This document shows, in pieces, positions 17,783-24,323 of a DNA stretch of 64,000 nucleotides. Position 1 is the stretch's first letter, and every line of letters begins with the position of its first letter. The notes beneath the pieces are model-generated. The model searched no databases and had not been told where the DNA came from. It was given only the letters and a program-made list of their open reading frames with translations. Origin of the DNA: Jutongia hominis (GTDB lineage: Bacteria > Bacillota > Clostridia > Lachnospirales > Lachnospiraceae); the NCBI RefSeq assembly GCF_014384965.1, contig NZ_JACRSW010000011.1:3674-67673 (forward strand), read 5' to 3'. The position numbers and the translations under genes are program-made.

Positions 17783-17814
17783 GGACACCACTACCCAGCT
17801 AAGCAATGATGTCC
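17783..17814 (-). terminator. Terminator after the type III toxin gene
   Basis: On the minus strand an AGGACA...TGTCCT stem with a loop of about 20 bases, followed by TTTTTG, three bases past the toxin stop codon. Confidence 0.75.
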
Positions 17815-17817
17815 TCT

Positions 17818-18297
17818 TTATTTTCCAAGTTCTTCTTCCATAATATCTCTAATCGCTTTTATATCCGTAAAAGTCAATTTTATTCCCCGATTATACATAG
17901 CCAATACTTCATTCAGATTTTCCGCAAGTACCTTGTCCAACTTTTTATGTATCGTTACAGGCTGTTCCTGAATCGTATGTATATGGTCAAAATATTTTTC
18001 AATAACAGGGAATGCATTCTGTATCAGAAAAGCATTTTCTTTTCCTGCAAATAAACCAATCACAATCGTATTGCATTTACCATACCTTTTCTTTTTCTTC
18101 TCGATGATTTCCTTATATTTTTCTGCTTGTGAACTAATCATAATCATCCAATATAATTTGGAATTCTTTTTATCCTGGATCGCATAGTAATGTGGGCGAT
18201 AATTTCCCTGTTCCTTATTGCTCATCAAATATTTATCCTGAACCAAGTCAAAAAATTCATCCTTGATATGATAAGAATATCCCTGCCGTATCTCCAT
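17818..18297 (-). CDS. cptN: Type III toxin (CptN/ToxN-AbiQ endoribonuclease)
   Basis: A 159-residue protein resembling the CptN toxin: start MEIRQGYSYHIKDEFF, then RPHYYAIQD, LYWMIMISS and KYKEIIEKKKKRYGKC. In ToxN-like toxins this region carries the nuclease site, and the folded antitoxin RNA blocks it. The start at 18295-18297 follows AGAGGAAAG and lies after the terminator hairpin; the longer open frame would run through that hairpin and is rejected. Upstream on the same strand are a promoter, RNA repeats of 48-49 nt and a terminator, the standard architecture of type III systems. Expected role: cleavage of cellular RNA under phage attack, or element stabilisation. Confidence 0.8.
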   Translation of the reverse strand: MEIRQGYSYHIKDEFFDLVQDKYLMSNKEQGNYRPHYYAIQDKKNSKLYWMIMISSQAEKYKEIIEKKKKRYGKCNTIVIGLFAGKENAFLIQNAFPVIEKYFDHIHTIQEQPVTIHKKLDKVLAENLNEVLAMYNRGIKLTFTDIKAIRDIMEEELGK

Positions 18298-18324
18298 AAA
18301 CAATCTTTCCTCTGTGATAAAATT

Positions 18325-18348
18325 CCCCATCAGCATTCACTGATGGGG
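18325..18348 (-). terminator. Antitoxin/toxin intervening terminator
   Basis: A perfect 9-bp stem (CCCCATCAG and CTGATGGGG) with a 6-base loop, followed on the minus strand by AATTTTATC. It lies between the RNA repeats and the toxin start. In type III loci a leaky terminator here sets the RNA excess over toxin mRNA. Confidence 0.85.
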
Positions 18349-18458
18349 AACATTTACAAACTATACTATTTTTATCCCACCTGTATAGCAAGTGGCATCA
18401 TTTACGAACTGAATCATTTATATCCCGCACCATCAGCAAGCGGTAAACATTTACTTCT
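18349..18458 (-). ncRNA. cptI: CptI-type antitoxin RNA, two full repeats plus a partial
   Basis: On the minus strand three units start with GTAAATG: unit 1 is 18406-18454 (49 nt), unit 2 is 18358-18405 (48 nt), and a third start at 18351-18357 runs into the terminator. Units 1 and 2 share the plan GTAAATG, a stem-like CC.CTTGCT...GGTG(C)GGATA core, and an A/T-rich tail ending GTTC or GTTT. The units are diverged in sequence but equal in length, as expected for pseudoknotted RNA processed by its own toxin. Confidence 0.78.
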
Positions 18459-18464
18459 AACTTT

Positions 18465-18493
18465 AGTATATACAGTATCTTTAGAATAATCAA
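18465..18493 (-). promoter_or_regulatory. Promoter of the antitoxin RNA
   Basis: Minus strand TTGATT (18488-18493), 17-bp spacer, TATACT (18465-18470). The expected start of transcription is near 18458, four bases before the first repeat. Confidence 0.75.
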
Positions 18494-18581
18494 CCTATTT
18501 TTTAAGGTTAGAAGTATCTTTTACTATATCATAGCTCACCATTTGTCGTAACTCTGTCGTAAAATACATGCATTTACTTTC

Positions 18582-19058
18582 TTAATACAGTTTAGCTCCA
18601 GCAGGAATATGGTCATCTACCATCAAAAGATGAAGTTCTTCATCCTCTGAATCCTTAAGATTATTTACTGCTGAAAGTAACATACCACAGGATTCAATTC
18701 CCATCATTGCTCTAGGTGGAAGGTTTGTAATAGCAATCAATGTCTTTCCAACTAACTCTTCTGGTTCATAATATGCATGAATACCAGAAAGGATTGTTCT
18801 ATCAACACCTGTACCATCATCAAGAGTAAACTGTAAAAGTTTTTTGCTCTTTGGTACTGCTACACATTCCTTAACCTTAACAGCTCTAAAATCTGATTTT
18901 GAAAATGTATCAAAGTCAACTGTTTCCTCAAACAATGGCTCAATCTTTACATTTGAGAAATCAATCTTCTCTTCAACGGTCGCAATCTGGTCGCAATTCT
19001 CTGTCGAATTACTCTTAGATGCCTTATTTTCCTGCTTATCCGAGCCTAAACTCTTCAT
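18582..19058 (-). CDS. MetRS-like C-terminal tRNA-binding domain protein
   Basis: A 158-residue protein whose last 110 residues form the OB-fold tRNA-binding domain found at the C-terminus of methionyl-tRNA synthetase (beta domain, CsaA/Arc1p type): FSKSDFRAVKVKECVAVPKS, ILSGIHAYYEPEELVGK, NLPPRAMMGIESCGM, DDHIPAGAKLY. The first 40 residues are a Glu/Ser-rich linker. The coding frame stays open upstream to about 19100 without a good ribosome binding site. Best explanation: the 3' end of a metG-type gene cut off by integration of the ICE whose integrase starts 200 bp away. A stand-alone tRNA-binding protein is the alternative. Confidence 0.7.
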   Translation of the reverse strand: MKSLGSDKQENKASKSNSTENCDQIATVEEKIDFSNVKIEPLFEETVDFDTFSKSDFRAVKVKECVAVPKSKKLLQFTLDDGTGVDRTILSGIHAYYEPEELVGKTLIAITNLPPRAMMGIESCGMLLSAVNNLKDSEDEELHLLMVDDHIPAGAKLY

Positions 19059-19263
19059 CGTCGGGAGCTTTTTCGCTCCTGCTGTAAAGAGCTGTAAGAT
19101 GATTTACATTTCTTTAAATCATTACAATATTTTCTTTAGCAAGCTGTACTAAAATAACCAAATTTGCAGTCTTTTTTGGTCATATATTAGTCATATTAAA
19201 TTTTTTTGGTCAATTGCCTAGTCCTCAAATCAGAGGACTCTTTTCTATATTATATCGTTGTTT
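19059..19263. other. Probable ICE left end, with hairpin
   Basis: Between the MetRS tail and the integrase stop codon. It holds a TTTTTTGGTCA direct repeat about 35 bp apart (near 19170 and 19203), and a perfect 6-bp hairpin GTCCTC/GAGGAC (19221-19238) followed on the plus strand by TCTTTTCT. A hairpin GGAGC/GCTCC lies near 19065-19080. The attachment core cannot be fixed without the other end of the element. Confidence 0.45.
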
Positions 19264-20499
19264 CTAAAATACATCCATGTTCTTGGCAAGTTTCTCCAAA
19301 GCCTCTCTAGTAACCTCTGGATTTGCCTCCGCATAAATGTTCATGGTTGTGCTGACATCAGCATGTCCCATTACTTCTTGAATAACTTTTACATTGGTTT
19401 CGTTCTCACAAAACCTCGAAGCAAATGTGTGTCTAAAAATGTGACATGAAAACCTGGGCAACATTATAGGTTCTCTCTTCTTTTTCTTTGCCTCTACCTC
19501 TTCTTCGGCATTGTGAGTATCAACGATTCTCTTGATTGCACGATTTACTGCCTGCGGATTATGTGGATTTCCAAACCGATTAGTAAATATAAAGTTTGTC
19601 ATTCCATCAACCTCTGCAACACAAAAACCTTCTTCCTGCTGACGCTGATATTCAGACTTGAGCACTTCATACACCGGTCCCATCATTGGAATTGTCCTTA
19701 TTCCTGCTTCTGTTTTAGGTTCTGAAACCCGAAACTCACACTTAAATGAATTGTCAGATCTTGTGTAATAAGTAAGACTATGGTTAATATTGATTGTTCG
19801 TTTCTTCATATCAACATCGTCCCATCTGATGCCTATTGCCTCACCGATTCTGCATCCAGTTCCAAGCAGAAATACAAAAAACGGATACCAATGGAAGAAA
19901 AACGGATTCTTTGCAACATAATCAATAAATTCTCTCTGTTGCTCTACTGTCAGTGCTCTTCGACTCTTTCTAGCACCACCGTTTCTTTTTTTCACCTCGG
20001 CATAAGCTCCATTTACAGGATTTCTTCTTATAATATCATCTCGTACTGCCAGCTCAAATGTAGGTCGCAATACAGTATTGATACTCTCCAAAGTATTTAC
20101 CTGCAATCCCTTGTTCGTAATCAAATCCGTATAGAAAAATAAGACATCAGAATACTTCACATCCTTAATCTTTTTCTTTCCGAACGTATCCCTGATAAAA
20201 TGATCCCATGTATATAAGTAATTTGCTTTTGTAGTGCTTCGCAACTCCGTCTTGGTAGAAATATATCTATCAAACAAAAAATTTACATCTGCACTTCCAG
20301 CAACATATACATTTAACCCGTCCATCTGGTCACGAACAAGTTCGTCTTCTTTCTGCCTAAGTGTTACAAGAGATTTCGCATATATCGTCCTTTTTTTCCC
20401 TAATGGATCAGTATAAATATATGAATACCTGCCATCAGTTTTACGATAATGCTCTCCTTTTCGTAATACTCTTCCTTTACCATCTTTTCTACAAGCCAT
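19264..20499 (-). CDS. int: Tn916-type tyrosine integrase
   Basis: A 411-residue integrase. The N-terminal arm-binding domain (about residues 1-60, YRKTDGRYSYIYTDPLGKK) is followed by a SAM-like core-binding domain (75-170) and the catalytic domain: TGCRIGEAIGI (Arg about 208), CHIFRHTFASRF (His-x-x-Arg about 350), MGHADVSTTMNIYAE (His about 376, Tyr nucleophile about 386). Its position next to the probable element end, with the excision/regulation genes upstream, is typical of ICEs. It should mediate integration and, with an excisionase, excision. Confidence 0.95.
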   Translation of the reverse strand: MACRKDGKGRVLRKGEHYRKTDGRYSYIYTDPLGKKRTIYAKSLVTLRQKEDELVRDQMDGLNVYVAGSADVNFLFDRYISTKTELRSTTKANYLYTWDHFIRDTFGKKKIKDVKYSDVLFFYTDLITNKGLQVNTLESINTVLRPTFELAVRDDIIRRNPVNGAYAEVKKRNGGARKSRRALTVEQQREFIDYVAKNPFFFHWYPFFVFLLGTGCRIGEAIGIRWDDVDMKKRTININHSLTYYTRSDNSFKCEFRVSEPKTEAGIRTIPMMGPVYEVLKSEYQRQQEEGFCVAEVDGMTNFIFTNRFGNPHNPQAVNRAIKRIVDTHNAEEEVEAKKKKREPIMLPRFSCHIFRHTFASRFCENETNVKVIQEVMGHADVSTTMNIYAEANPEVTREALEKLAKNMDVF

Positions 20500-20533
20500 C
20501 TTTTCTCCTTTCTCAAAAAGAAAAGAGCCTGCA

Positions 20534-20707
20534 TTACTTCTGGTCAGCCATTAGTTTCTCTAACACTGCCATTTTAACTACTTGCGTCATAGTCATGTTA
20601 TGATTTTTGGTGTATTCAAGCAGCAATTCATGTTCTTCACCATTCAGTCTGATTGTAATCCTCTTATCAGCAGGATTTTCAGCTTTTGGTCGTCCCATCT
20701 TTGCCAA
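20534..20707 (-). CDS. Ribbon-helix-helix DNA-binding protein
   Basis: A 57-residue protein, TTG start at 20705-20707 seven bases after GGAGG. The sequence LAKMGRPKAENPADKRITIR is followed by LNGEEHELLLEYTKNHNMTM and a second helix: the beta-strand KRITIRL and two helices of a CopG/Arc-type fold. MGRPK is common in small ICE regulators. It lies between the integrase and the DUF6462-like gene and has a perfect palindrome 27 bp upstream of its start, so it is probably autoregulated and may control int/xis. Confidence 0.75.
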   Translation of the reverse strand: MAKMGRPKAENPADKRITIRLNGEEHELLLEYTKNHNMTMTQVVKMAVLEKLMADQK

Positions 20708-20734
20708 TATATCACCTCCATCTGAACATAGTAT

Positions 20735-20755
20735 ACTTTATGTCAGACATAAAGT
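20735..20755 (-). promoter_or_regulatory. Palindromic operator upstream of the RHH gene
   Basis: A perfect 10-1-10 palindrome: ACTTTATGTC, A, GACATAAAGT. Ideal for a dimeric or tetrameric ribbon-helix-helix repressor. Confidence 0.65.
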
Positions 20756-20794
20756 CAAGTATATTAGTGCAAACTCTTTTATATTCTTTTTAAT

Positions 20795-21007
20795 TTATTT
20801 GTAGAATTCCTCGTCTTCTATATGAAATGTCTCCAGATATTCATCAAGGATATCAAGGTTCACCAGCACCAGTCTATTCATCTTATAACATGCCTTCGCA
20901 TCCTTAGCCAACTGCTGGAACTTTGATAAACTCATTGAGTACATCTCTGCCCCCTCTGGATATCTGACAAATCTCTTATTATTTGTTTTCTTTGTTTTAC
21001 TATCCAT
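20795..21007 (-). CDS. Small excisionase-like ICE protein
   Basis: A 70-residue basic protein (KTNNKRFVRYPEGAEMYSMS, FQQLAKDAKACYKMNR, LVLVNLDILDEYLETFHI). The pattern of a MerR/excisionase-like winged helix that ends with a Leu-Asp-Glu-Tyr helix is common among small proteins next to ICE integrases (DUF6462-like). Overlaps the MazF-like gene by eight bases, so translation is coupled. Likely an excision or regulatory factor; not proven by sequence. Confidence 0.55.
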   Translation of the reverse strand: MDSKTKKTNNKRFVRYPEGAEMYSMSLSKFQQLAKDAKACYKMNRLVLVNLDILDEYLETFHIEDEEFYK

Positions 21008-21431
21008 TTTGTTTCATCTCCAATTCCTCTAATACCATCTTGCGTGCTACAGGTAACAGATTAAGCTGCATTATCATCGCTCTATCCATGGCTTCCCTAA
21101 TCTCCGATTCTCCCGGAATGTACCCCGACTTAAAACGGACACATCCCTTATTTAAAGTTTGAATATCCTCCGGCATAAAATCAGATCTGTTGCTCAATGC
21201 ATACCCTCTTATTTCTGAAGGCTCAACAATCACATGCACAGGATTATCTTTCAGTTTTGATGATAGCGGAACAACTGAAATCTGTGGTGCACCACCATGA
21301 TTACTTGCATCACACGATACCACGATTCCAGGTCTGATTCCGCCCTGTACTCCATGCGGATTACGACCAAAATCAGCATATACAACATCAAACTTCTTAT
21401 ATTTATCATAATGTTTCTTATTCTTTTTCAT
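21000..21431 (-). CDS. PemK/MazF-like protein
   Basis: A 143-residue member of the PemK/MazF SH3-barrel fold: FDVVYADFGRNPHGVQGG, RPGIVVSCDASN, SVVPLSSK, RFKSGYIPGESEIREAMDRAM. The GIRPGIVVS strand and the downstream PLS.K are as in toxin endoribonucleases. No separate antitoxin gene is obvious. Family members in ICEs without an antitoxin may be regulators or rely on a distant partner. In operon with the resolvase-like and XRE genes. Confidence 0.8.
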   Translation of the reverse strand: MKKNKKHYDKYKKFDVVYADFGRNPHGVQGGIRPGIVVSCDASNHGGAPQISVVPLSSKLKDNPVHVIVEPSEIRGYALSNRSDFMPEDIQTLNKGCVRFKSGYIPGESEIREAMDRAMIMQLNLLPVARKMVLEELEMKQNG

Positions 21432-21434
21432 AAT

Positions 21435-21803
21435 CTAAAACCCCCTTAACTGCATAGCCAGTCTGCCATCATCTACTGTAACAATAATTCCTCCGGCAGC
21501 CTGAACTTGCGCTACTTTTATAAATGCGTCAATAAGATTGTCTGTAATAACACTCATGTTTGCGACTATTACACCATCTACCTGCTTTTTTCTAATCTTA
21601 TCCACAATCTGATGCCACTGTCTGTCCACATCATTCTGTGAAAATCCATGTCGGCGTTCAGTGCCAACAATCATGTATTCTTTATTTTTTACATACTCAT
21701 GAATATATTTACTCTGCTTATCCTCTAAGCAATCCACTTTATCCAATGGTGCACTTACTGACAAATACTCTATACATTCAATCGTCTTTTTCTTTCTTCT
21801 CAT
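21435..21803 (-). CDS. Resolvase-like single-domain protein A
   Basis: A 122-residue protein with the C-terminal part of the serine-recombinase catalytic fold: DRQWHQIVDKIRKKQVDGVIVANMSVITDNL, then FIKVAQVQAAGGIIVTVDDG. The N-terminal Y-R-x-S nucleophile motif and DNA-binding domains are not seen. ATG at 21801-21803 after AGGAGG. Together with 22349-22756 it makes a pair of nuclease-dead-looking resolvase folds in the ICE control region. A DNA- or protein-binding regulatory role is inference. Confidence 0.6.
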   Translation of the reverse strand: MRRKKKTIECIEYLSVSAPLDKVDCLEDKQSKYIHEYVKNKEYMIVGTERRHGFSQNDVDRQWHQIVDKIRKKQVDGVIVANMSVITDNLIDAFIKVAQVQAAGGIIVTVDDGRLAMQLRGF

Positions 21804-21814
21804 AGCCAAACCTC

Positions 21815-22144
21815 CTATGAAACAAGCATCTCTGCGTTATCTAGCATTTCGTTAAATATCTTTTGAAAATATGCCTTCTTGCTGCAATCCATTAATTCCA
21901 GCCTGGAGTCTATTGAAGTTTCTTTCTTACTCTCTGCCACATTCAGGATTGTATTGGCATCTACCTTGAAATAATCAATTATCTTAAATAGATTTGTGAT
22001 ACTTAATGCACGTTCTCCATTCTCATACTTTTTGATAGTTGACTCACTAATGCCAAGCTCCGCTGCAAGACCTTCTTTTGTAAGTTTTCTTTGGATTCGT
22101 AACGATTTAATCACGATTCCAACTTGATAACCATCATATTTCAT
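21815..22144 (-). CDS. XRE-family transcriptional regulator
   Basis: A 109-residue protein with a Cro/CI helix-turn-helix in residues 5-60 (IKSLRIQRKLTKEGLAAELGISESTIKKYENGERAL) and a helical C-terminus. The ATG at 22142-22144 follows GGAGGATAT and overlaps the previous gene. It likely controls this block. Confidence 0.85.
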   Translation of the reverse strand: MKYDGYQVGIVIKSLRIQRKLTKEGLAAELGISESTIKKYENGERALSITNLFKIIDYFKVDANTILNVAESKKETSIDSRLELMDCSKKAYFQKIFNEMLDNAEMLVS

Positions 22145-22355
22145 CGCTATATCCTCCATTGTCCTTTGCCATTTCTCTTAACATCTCTACAGCTGCATCT
22201 TCTGTTTCATACTGACCAAGCCACTTCCCACTTGAATCATGTACAACTGTTCCGAATGCAGTCTGTGTAAATCTGCAATCCTTCACAGCCGGGACTTGTT
22301 TGTCCCGACCGGAATGATTTTCTGTTATCGCTCTACCAAAGGACTCCGTTAGCAT
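22134..22355 (-). CDS. Small protein of unknown function
   Basis: A 73-residue protein overlapping its neighbours at both ends (ATGCTAA at the start), so it is translationally coupled. C-terminal segment TVVHDSSGKWLGQYETEDAAVEMLREMAKDN resembles a small alpha/beta fold. I do not recognise it. Confidence 0.5.
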   Translation of the reverse strand: MLTESFGRAITENHSGRDKQVPAVKDCRFTQTAFGTVVHDSSGKWLGQYETEDAAVEMLREMAKDNGGYSDEI

Positions 22356-22756
22356 CCAAAGTCCTCTGCATGAGATACAGTAATTGGCATCGGACCAACT
22401 TCAAGAGAATAGAGCCATATGCCCATATCTGTGATGGTCTTCACAAATTCTTCCAGATCATAAATGTCATCGGTGATCTCATTCAGGCTTCTGACTACTA
22501 CAACCTCAAAATATCCCTCTTTAAGTGTTGCAAAGAAAGCATTCAGTGCTTCTCTGTCATAGTCCCTTGTCATTGAGCGATCACAATACGCATCATTTAT
22601 TATTACTCCATTAGGTATTGCCTGATCACGCATACTTTCAACCATCTGGACTACATTGAGTTCCGCTCTGCGTGACTTTACAAATGCAATACCCTTTGCA
22701 AGCTCCTGATTATCTGTACCTTCGTTTCCTACTAAGTTAAAATCTCTTTTTTTCAT
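22349..22756 (-). CDS. Resolvase-like single-domain protein B
   Basis: A 135-residue protein with a serine-recombinase-like core: VIINDAYCDRSMTRDYDREALNAF, VVVVRSLNEITDDIYDLEEF, MGIWLYSLEVG. The equivalent of YxRVS at the N-terminus is replaced (FNLVGNEGTDNQE), so the catalytic serine is absent, and there is no C-terminal DNA-binding or zinc domain. The ATG at 22754-22756 follows AAAGGAG; the longer frame has no ribosome binding site. The C-terminus reads into the coupled 73-residue gene. Confidence 0.65.
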   Translation of the reverse strand: MKKRDFNLVGNEGTDNQELAKGIAFVKSRRAELNVVQMVESMRDQAIPNGVIINDAYCDRSMTRDYDREALNAFFATLKEGYFEVVVVRSLNEITDDIYDLEEFVKTITDMGIWLYSLEVGPMPITVSHAEDFGC

Positions 22757-22863
22757 TTTGTTGTCTCCTTTACGATTTCGTATTGGAGAGTTTTGGCGCC
22801 TCCACTCTCGTGGTGTGCTGTATCTCAAGCACAAGTATATTGTAATCTGCCACACCTTAATTG

Positions 22864-22904
22864 CCGACCGTGTACAGGCGACAATTATGTCGTGTAAACA
22901 CGAC
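22864..22904 (-). promoter_or_regulatory. Two tandem palindromic sites
   Basis: GTCGTGTAAACACGAC (22889-22904) is a palindrome with 6-bp arms, and a related imperfect one with a GTGTACA core is at 22864-22880; on the minus strand both are preceded by ATTGTCG. They lie between the XRE gene at 22907 and the resolvase-like gene, so they are candidate binding sites of that XRE protein. Confidence 0.5.
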
Positions 22905-22906
22905 AA

Positions 22907-23254
22907 TCACTTTTCAACTGACACGCTTTTCATTGCTTTCATCATTGCAAGACACTGTCTTATCTGCAATTCATCCATATCTGAAAGAACATCCATTGCC
23001 TCAGATAATAGTTCCGACTTTTCTTCATTCTTTCCATACATTATGAAATCAACAGATACACCAAGTACGATTGCTAGATTATCTAATGTTTGTGTCTTAA
23101 AATCTCCACCATTTTCAATCGCAGATAATGCTTGTCTGCCTATACCTACTCTATGAGCTAACTCATCCTGTGATAATCCTATCTCCTTTCTTCTGTCAGC
23201 AATTCGTATTCCTCTCTCATAATCCTTTTCTCTTGTCTGTGCTTTACTGCTCAT
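22907..23254 (-). CDS. XRE-family regulator
   Basis: A 115-residue protein with a Cro/CI helix-turn-helix (residues 15-65: RIADRRKEIGLSQDELAHRV, GIGRQALSAIENG) and a helical C-terminus. The ATG at 23252-23254 is seven bases after AAGGAGG; the longer frame would start inside the preceding RNA terminator. First gene of the block running to 20.5 kb. Confidence 0.85.
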   Translation of the reverse strand: MSSKAQTREKDYERGIRIADRRKEIGLSQDELAHRVGIGRQALSAIENGGDFKTQTLDNLAIVLGVSVDFIMYGKNEEKSELLSEAMDVLSDMDELQIRQCLAMMKAMKSVSVEK

Positions 23255-23305
23255 AAATCCTCCTTGCCGCCCTTGGAAACGAACAAGTCGGATTACCTTA
23301 ACAGC

Positions 23306-23408
23306 ACACAAAAAAGACGCACGAGGAAACCAGTATCATAAATACTGTTCGTTTCCCCTGCGTCTCTGGTGCTTCCATCTTTCGATGTGCCCTTATCAGG
23401 TGGGCTGT
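23306..23408 (-). ncRNA. Structured 3' RNA segment with terminator, right copy
   Basis: Counterpart of 77-182, downstream of the right zinc-finger gene. Conserved ACAGCCCACCTGATAAGGGC, small CATC-GAAA-GATG hairpin, conserved AAGCACCAGAGACGCAGGGG, then a long stem with an inner CAGTAT/ATACTG helix and GACGCA/TGCGTC outer helix followed by TTTTTT. It should end transcription of the polymerase operon. Confidence 0.6.
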
Positions 23409-23425
23409 AATTTAATTTTCAATCG

Positions 23426-23650
23426 TTATATTCTGAAAGTCCCATTCTCAGAATGTTCCTTCATCATTCCCTCGGAATACTTCTTGAGTATCATCACTCG
23501 CTTGCATCTGTCACACTTAATTCCAATATTCTGAAGTGCTACAGCGGAATCATCACCGCATACAAAGTATTCCATCATTAACTTGTTGCATTTTTTACAT
23601 CTAATTTCTATAACATTTTCTTTGTTCAATTCAGTTCGCTCCTTATTCAT
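23426..23650 (-). CDS. Small Cys-rich zinc-finger (Com-like) protein, right copy
   Basis: A 74-residue protein with CKKC (about 18-21) and CDRC (about 46-49), basic C-terminus KRVMILKKYSEGMMKEH. Full paralogue of 216-422. Last gene of the polymerase operon, flanked by the two conserved RNA segments. Com-like zinc ribbons in phages bind mRNA, so an interaction with the neighbouring RNA is conceivable (inference). Confidence 0.65.
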   Translation of the reverse strand: MNKERTELNKENVIEIRCKKCNKLMMEYFVCGDDSAVALQNIGIKCDRCKRVMILKKYSEGMMKEHSENGTFRI

Positions 23651-23805
23651 ACAAAATCATCAATTTACAATTCTGTACTCGTAAAGGAAAGGGAAATCAC
23701 CTTTGCAAGCCTTTTGCCGGGAGTTCCGATGAATGTCTGCACATTCCCCGGCTTTGCTGATCTAAAGCCAACTGATATGAATTGTGCTGTCAGCACACAA
23801 TCACA
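23651..23805 (-). other. Conserved intergenic RNA-like segment, right copy
   Basis: Matches 423-606 in spaced blocks. It contains a GTGTGCTGACAGCACA hairpin near its start and a GCCGGG...CCCGGC stem with a CATCGGAACT block in its loop. Position: 5' leader of the zinc-finger gene within the operon. Confidence 0.45.
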
Positions 23806-24051
23806 TCAGGCTCCGGCTCTTTCCATAAACCACATATTGTTATCTTCATAGAAAAGGAATATTTCCTTTCCATCTACCACGCAGGTATAACGCTCTCCAA
23901 CTCCACCAGCCCTTGTACTGGCAGCTCTGCGCTTGTCTTTTACTCGTGTAATCTCATACTTTCTGCCATCTTCCCATGTTATCTCTTTGGGAATGAGCAG
24001 TCCGTCCTTTGAAAACTCTGCAAGTACATCAACATATACCTTATTGCTCAA
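23806..24051 (-). CDS. Conserved 81-residue ICE protein, right copy
   Basis: Paralogue of 607-852 along the full length. The start is the TTG at 24049-24051, four bases after GGAAGGTGAT; this gives the same 81-residue length as the left copy, whereas the longer open frame runs into the previous gene. Function unknown; part of the polymerase operon. Confidence 0.7.
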   Translation of the reverse strand: MSNKVYVDVLAEFSKDGLLIPKEITWEDGRKYEITRVKDKRRAASTRAGGVGERYTCVVDGKEIFLFYEDNNMWFMERAGA

Positions 24052-24065
24052 TGTAATCACCTTCC

Positions 24066-24308
24066 TTACAAGATCGCTATTGCTCTGGAAGCATCCATCT
24101 TCCTTGCTATATAGCCTTTTTCTTCTAATATTTTCAGATGTGCATAAACACTTGAAGTCGATGCCACCCCTACCATCTTGCATATCTCCCTGATAGTAGG
24201 AGCATAACCATTCACACGCTGATATTGCATAATACTTTCATACACATTCTGCTGCTTCTCCGTCAATGGTGCTCTGTCTACCAGATCAATTCTTGCTGCT
24301 TCGCTCAT
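24066..24308 (-). CDS. LexA-type DNA-binding domain, no protease domain
   Basis: An 80-residue winged helix like the N-terminal domain of LexA: LTEKQQNVYESIMQYQRVNGYAPTIREI, VGVASTSSVYAHLKILEEKGYIA. The S24 autoprotease domain is absent. It follows the polymerase gene by about 15 bp. It may compete at, or recognise, damage-response operators without being cleavable (inference). Confidence 0.8.
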   Translation of the reverse strand: MSEAARIDLVDRAPLTEKQQNVYESIMQYQRVNGYAPTIREICKMVGVASTSSVYAHLKILEEKGYIARKMDASRAIAIL

Positions 24309-24323
24309 GTTCCGCCTCCCTCT

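Noticed and set aside
18298..18336. A longer N-terminus for the type III toxin
   Set aside because: It would be encoded inside the terminator hairpin and lacks a ribosome binding site; the ATG at 18295-18297 has one and matches the family start.
18349..18458. Possible CRISPR array in the 48-49 nt repeats
   Set aside because: The units are contiguous and diverged, with no constant repeat alternating with unique spacers, and no cas genes are nearby; a type III antitoxin explains them better.
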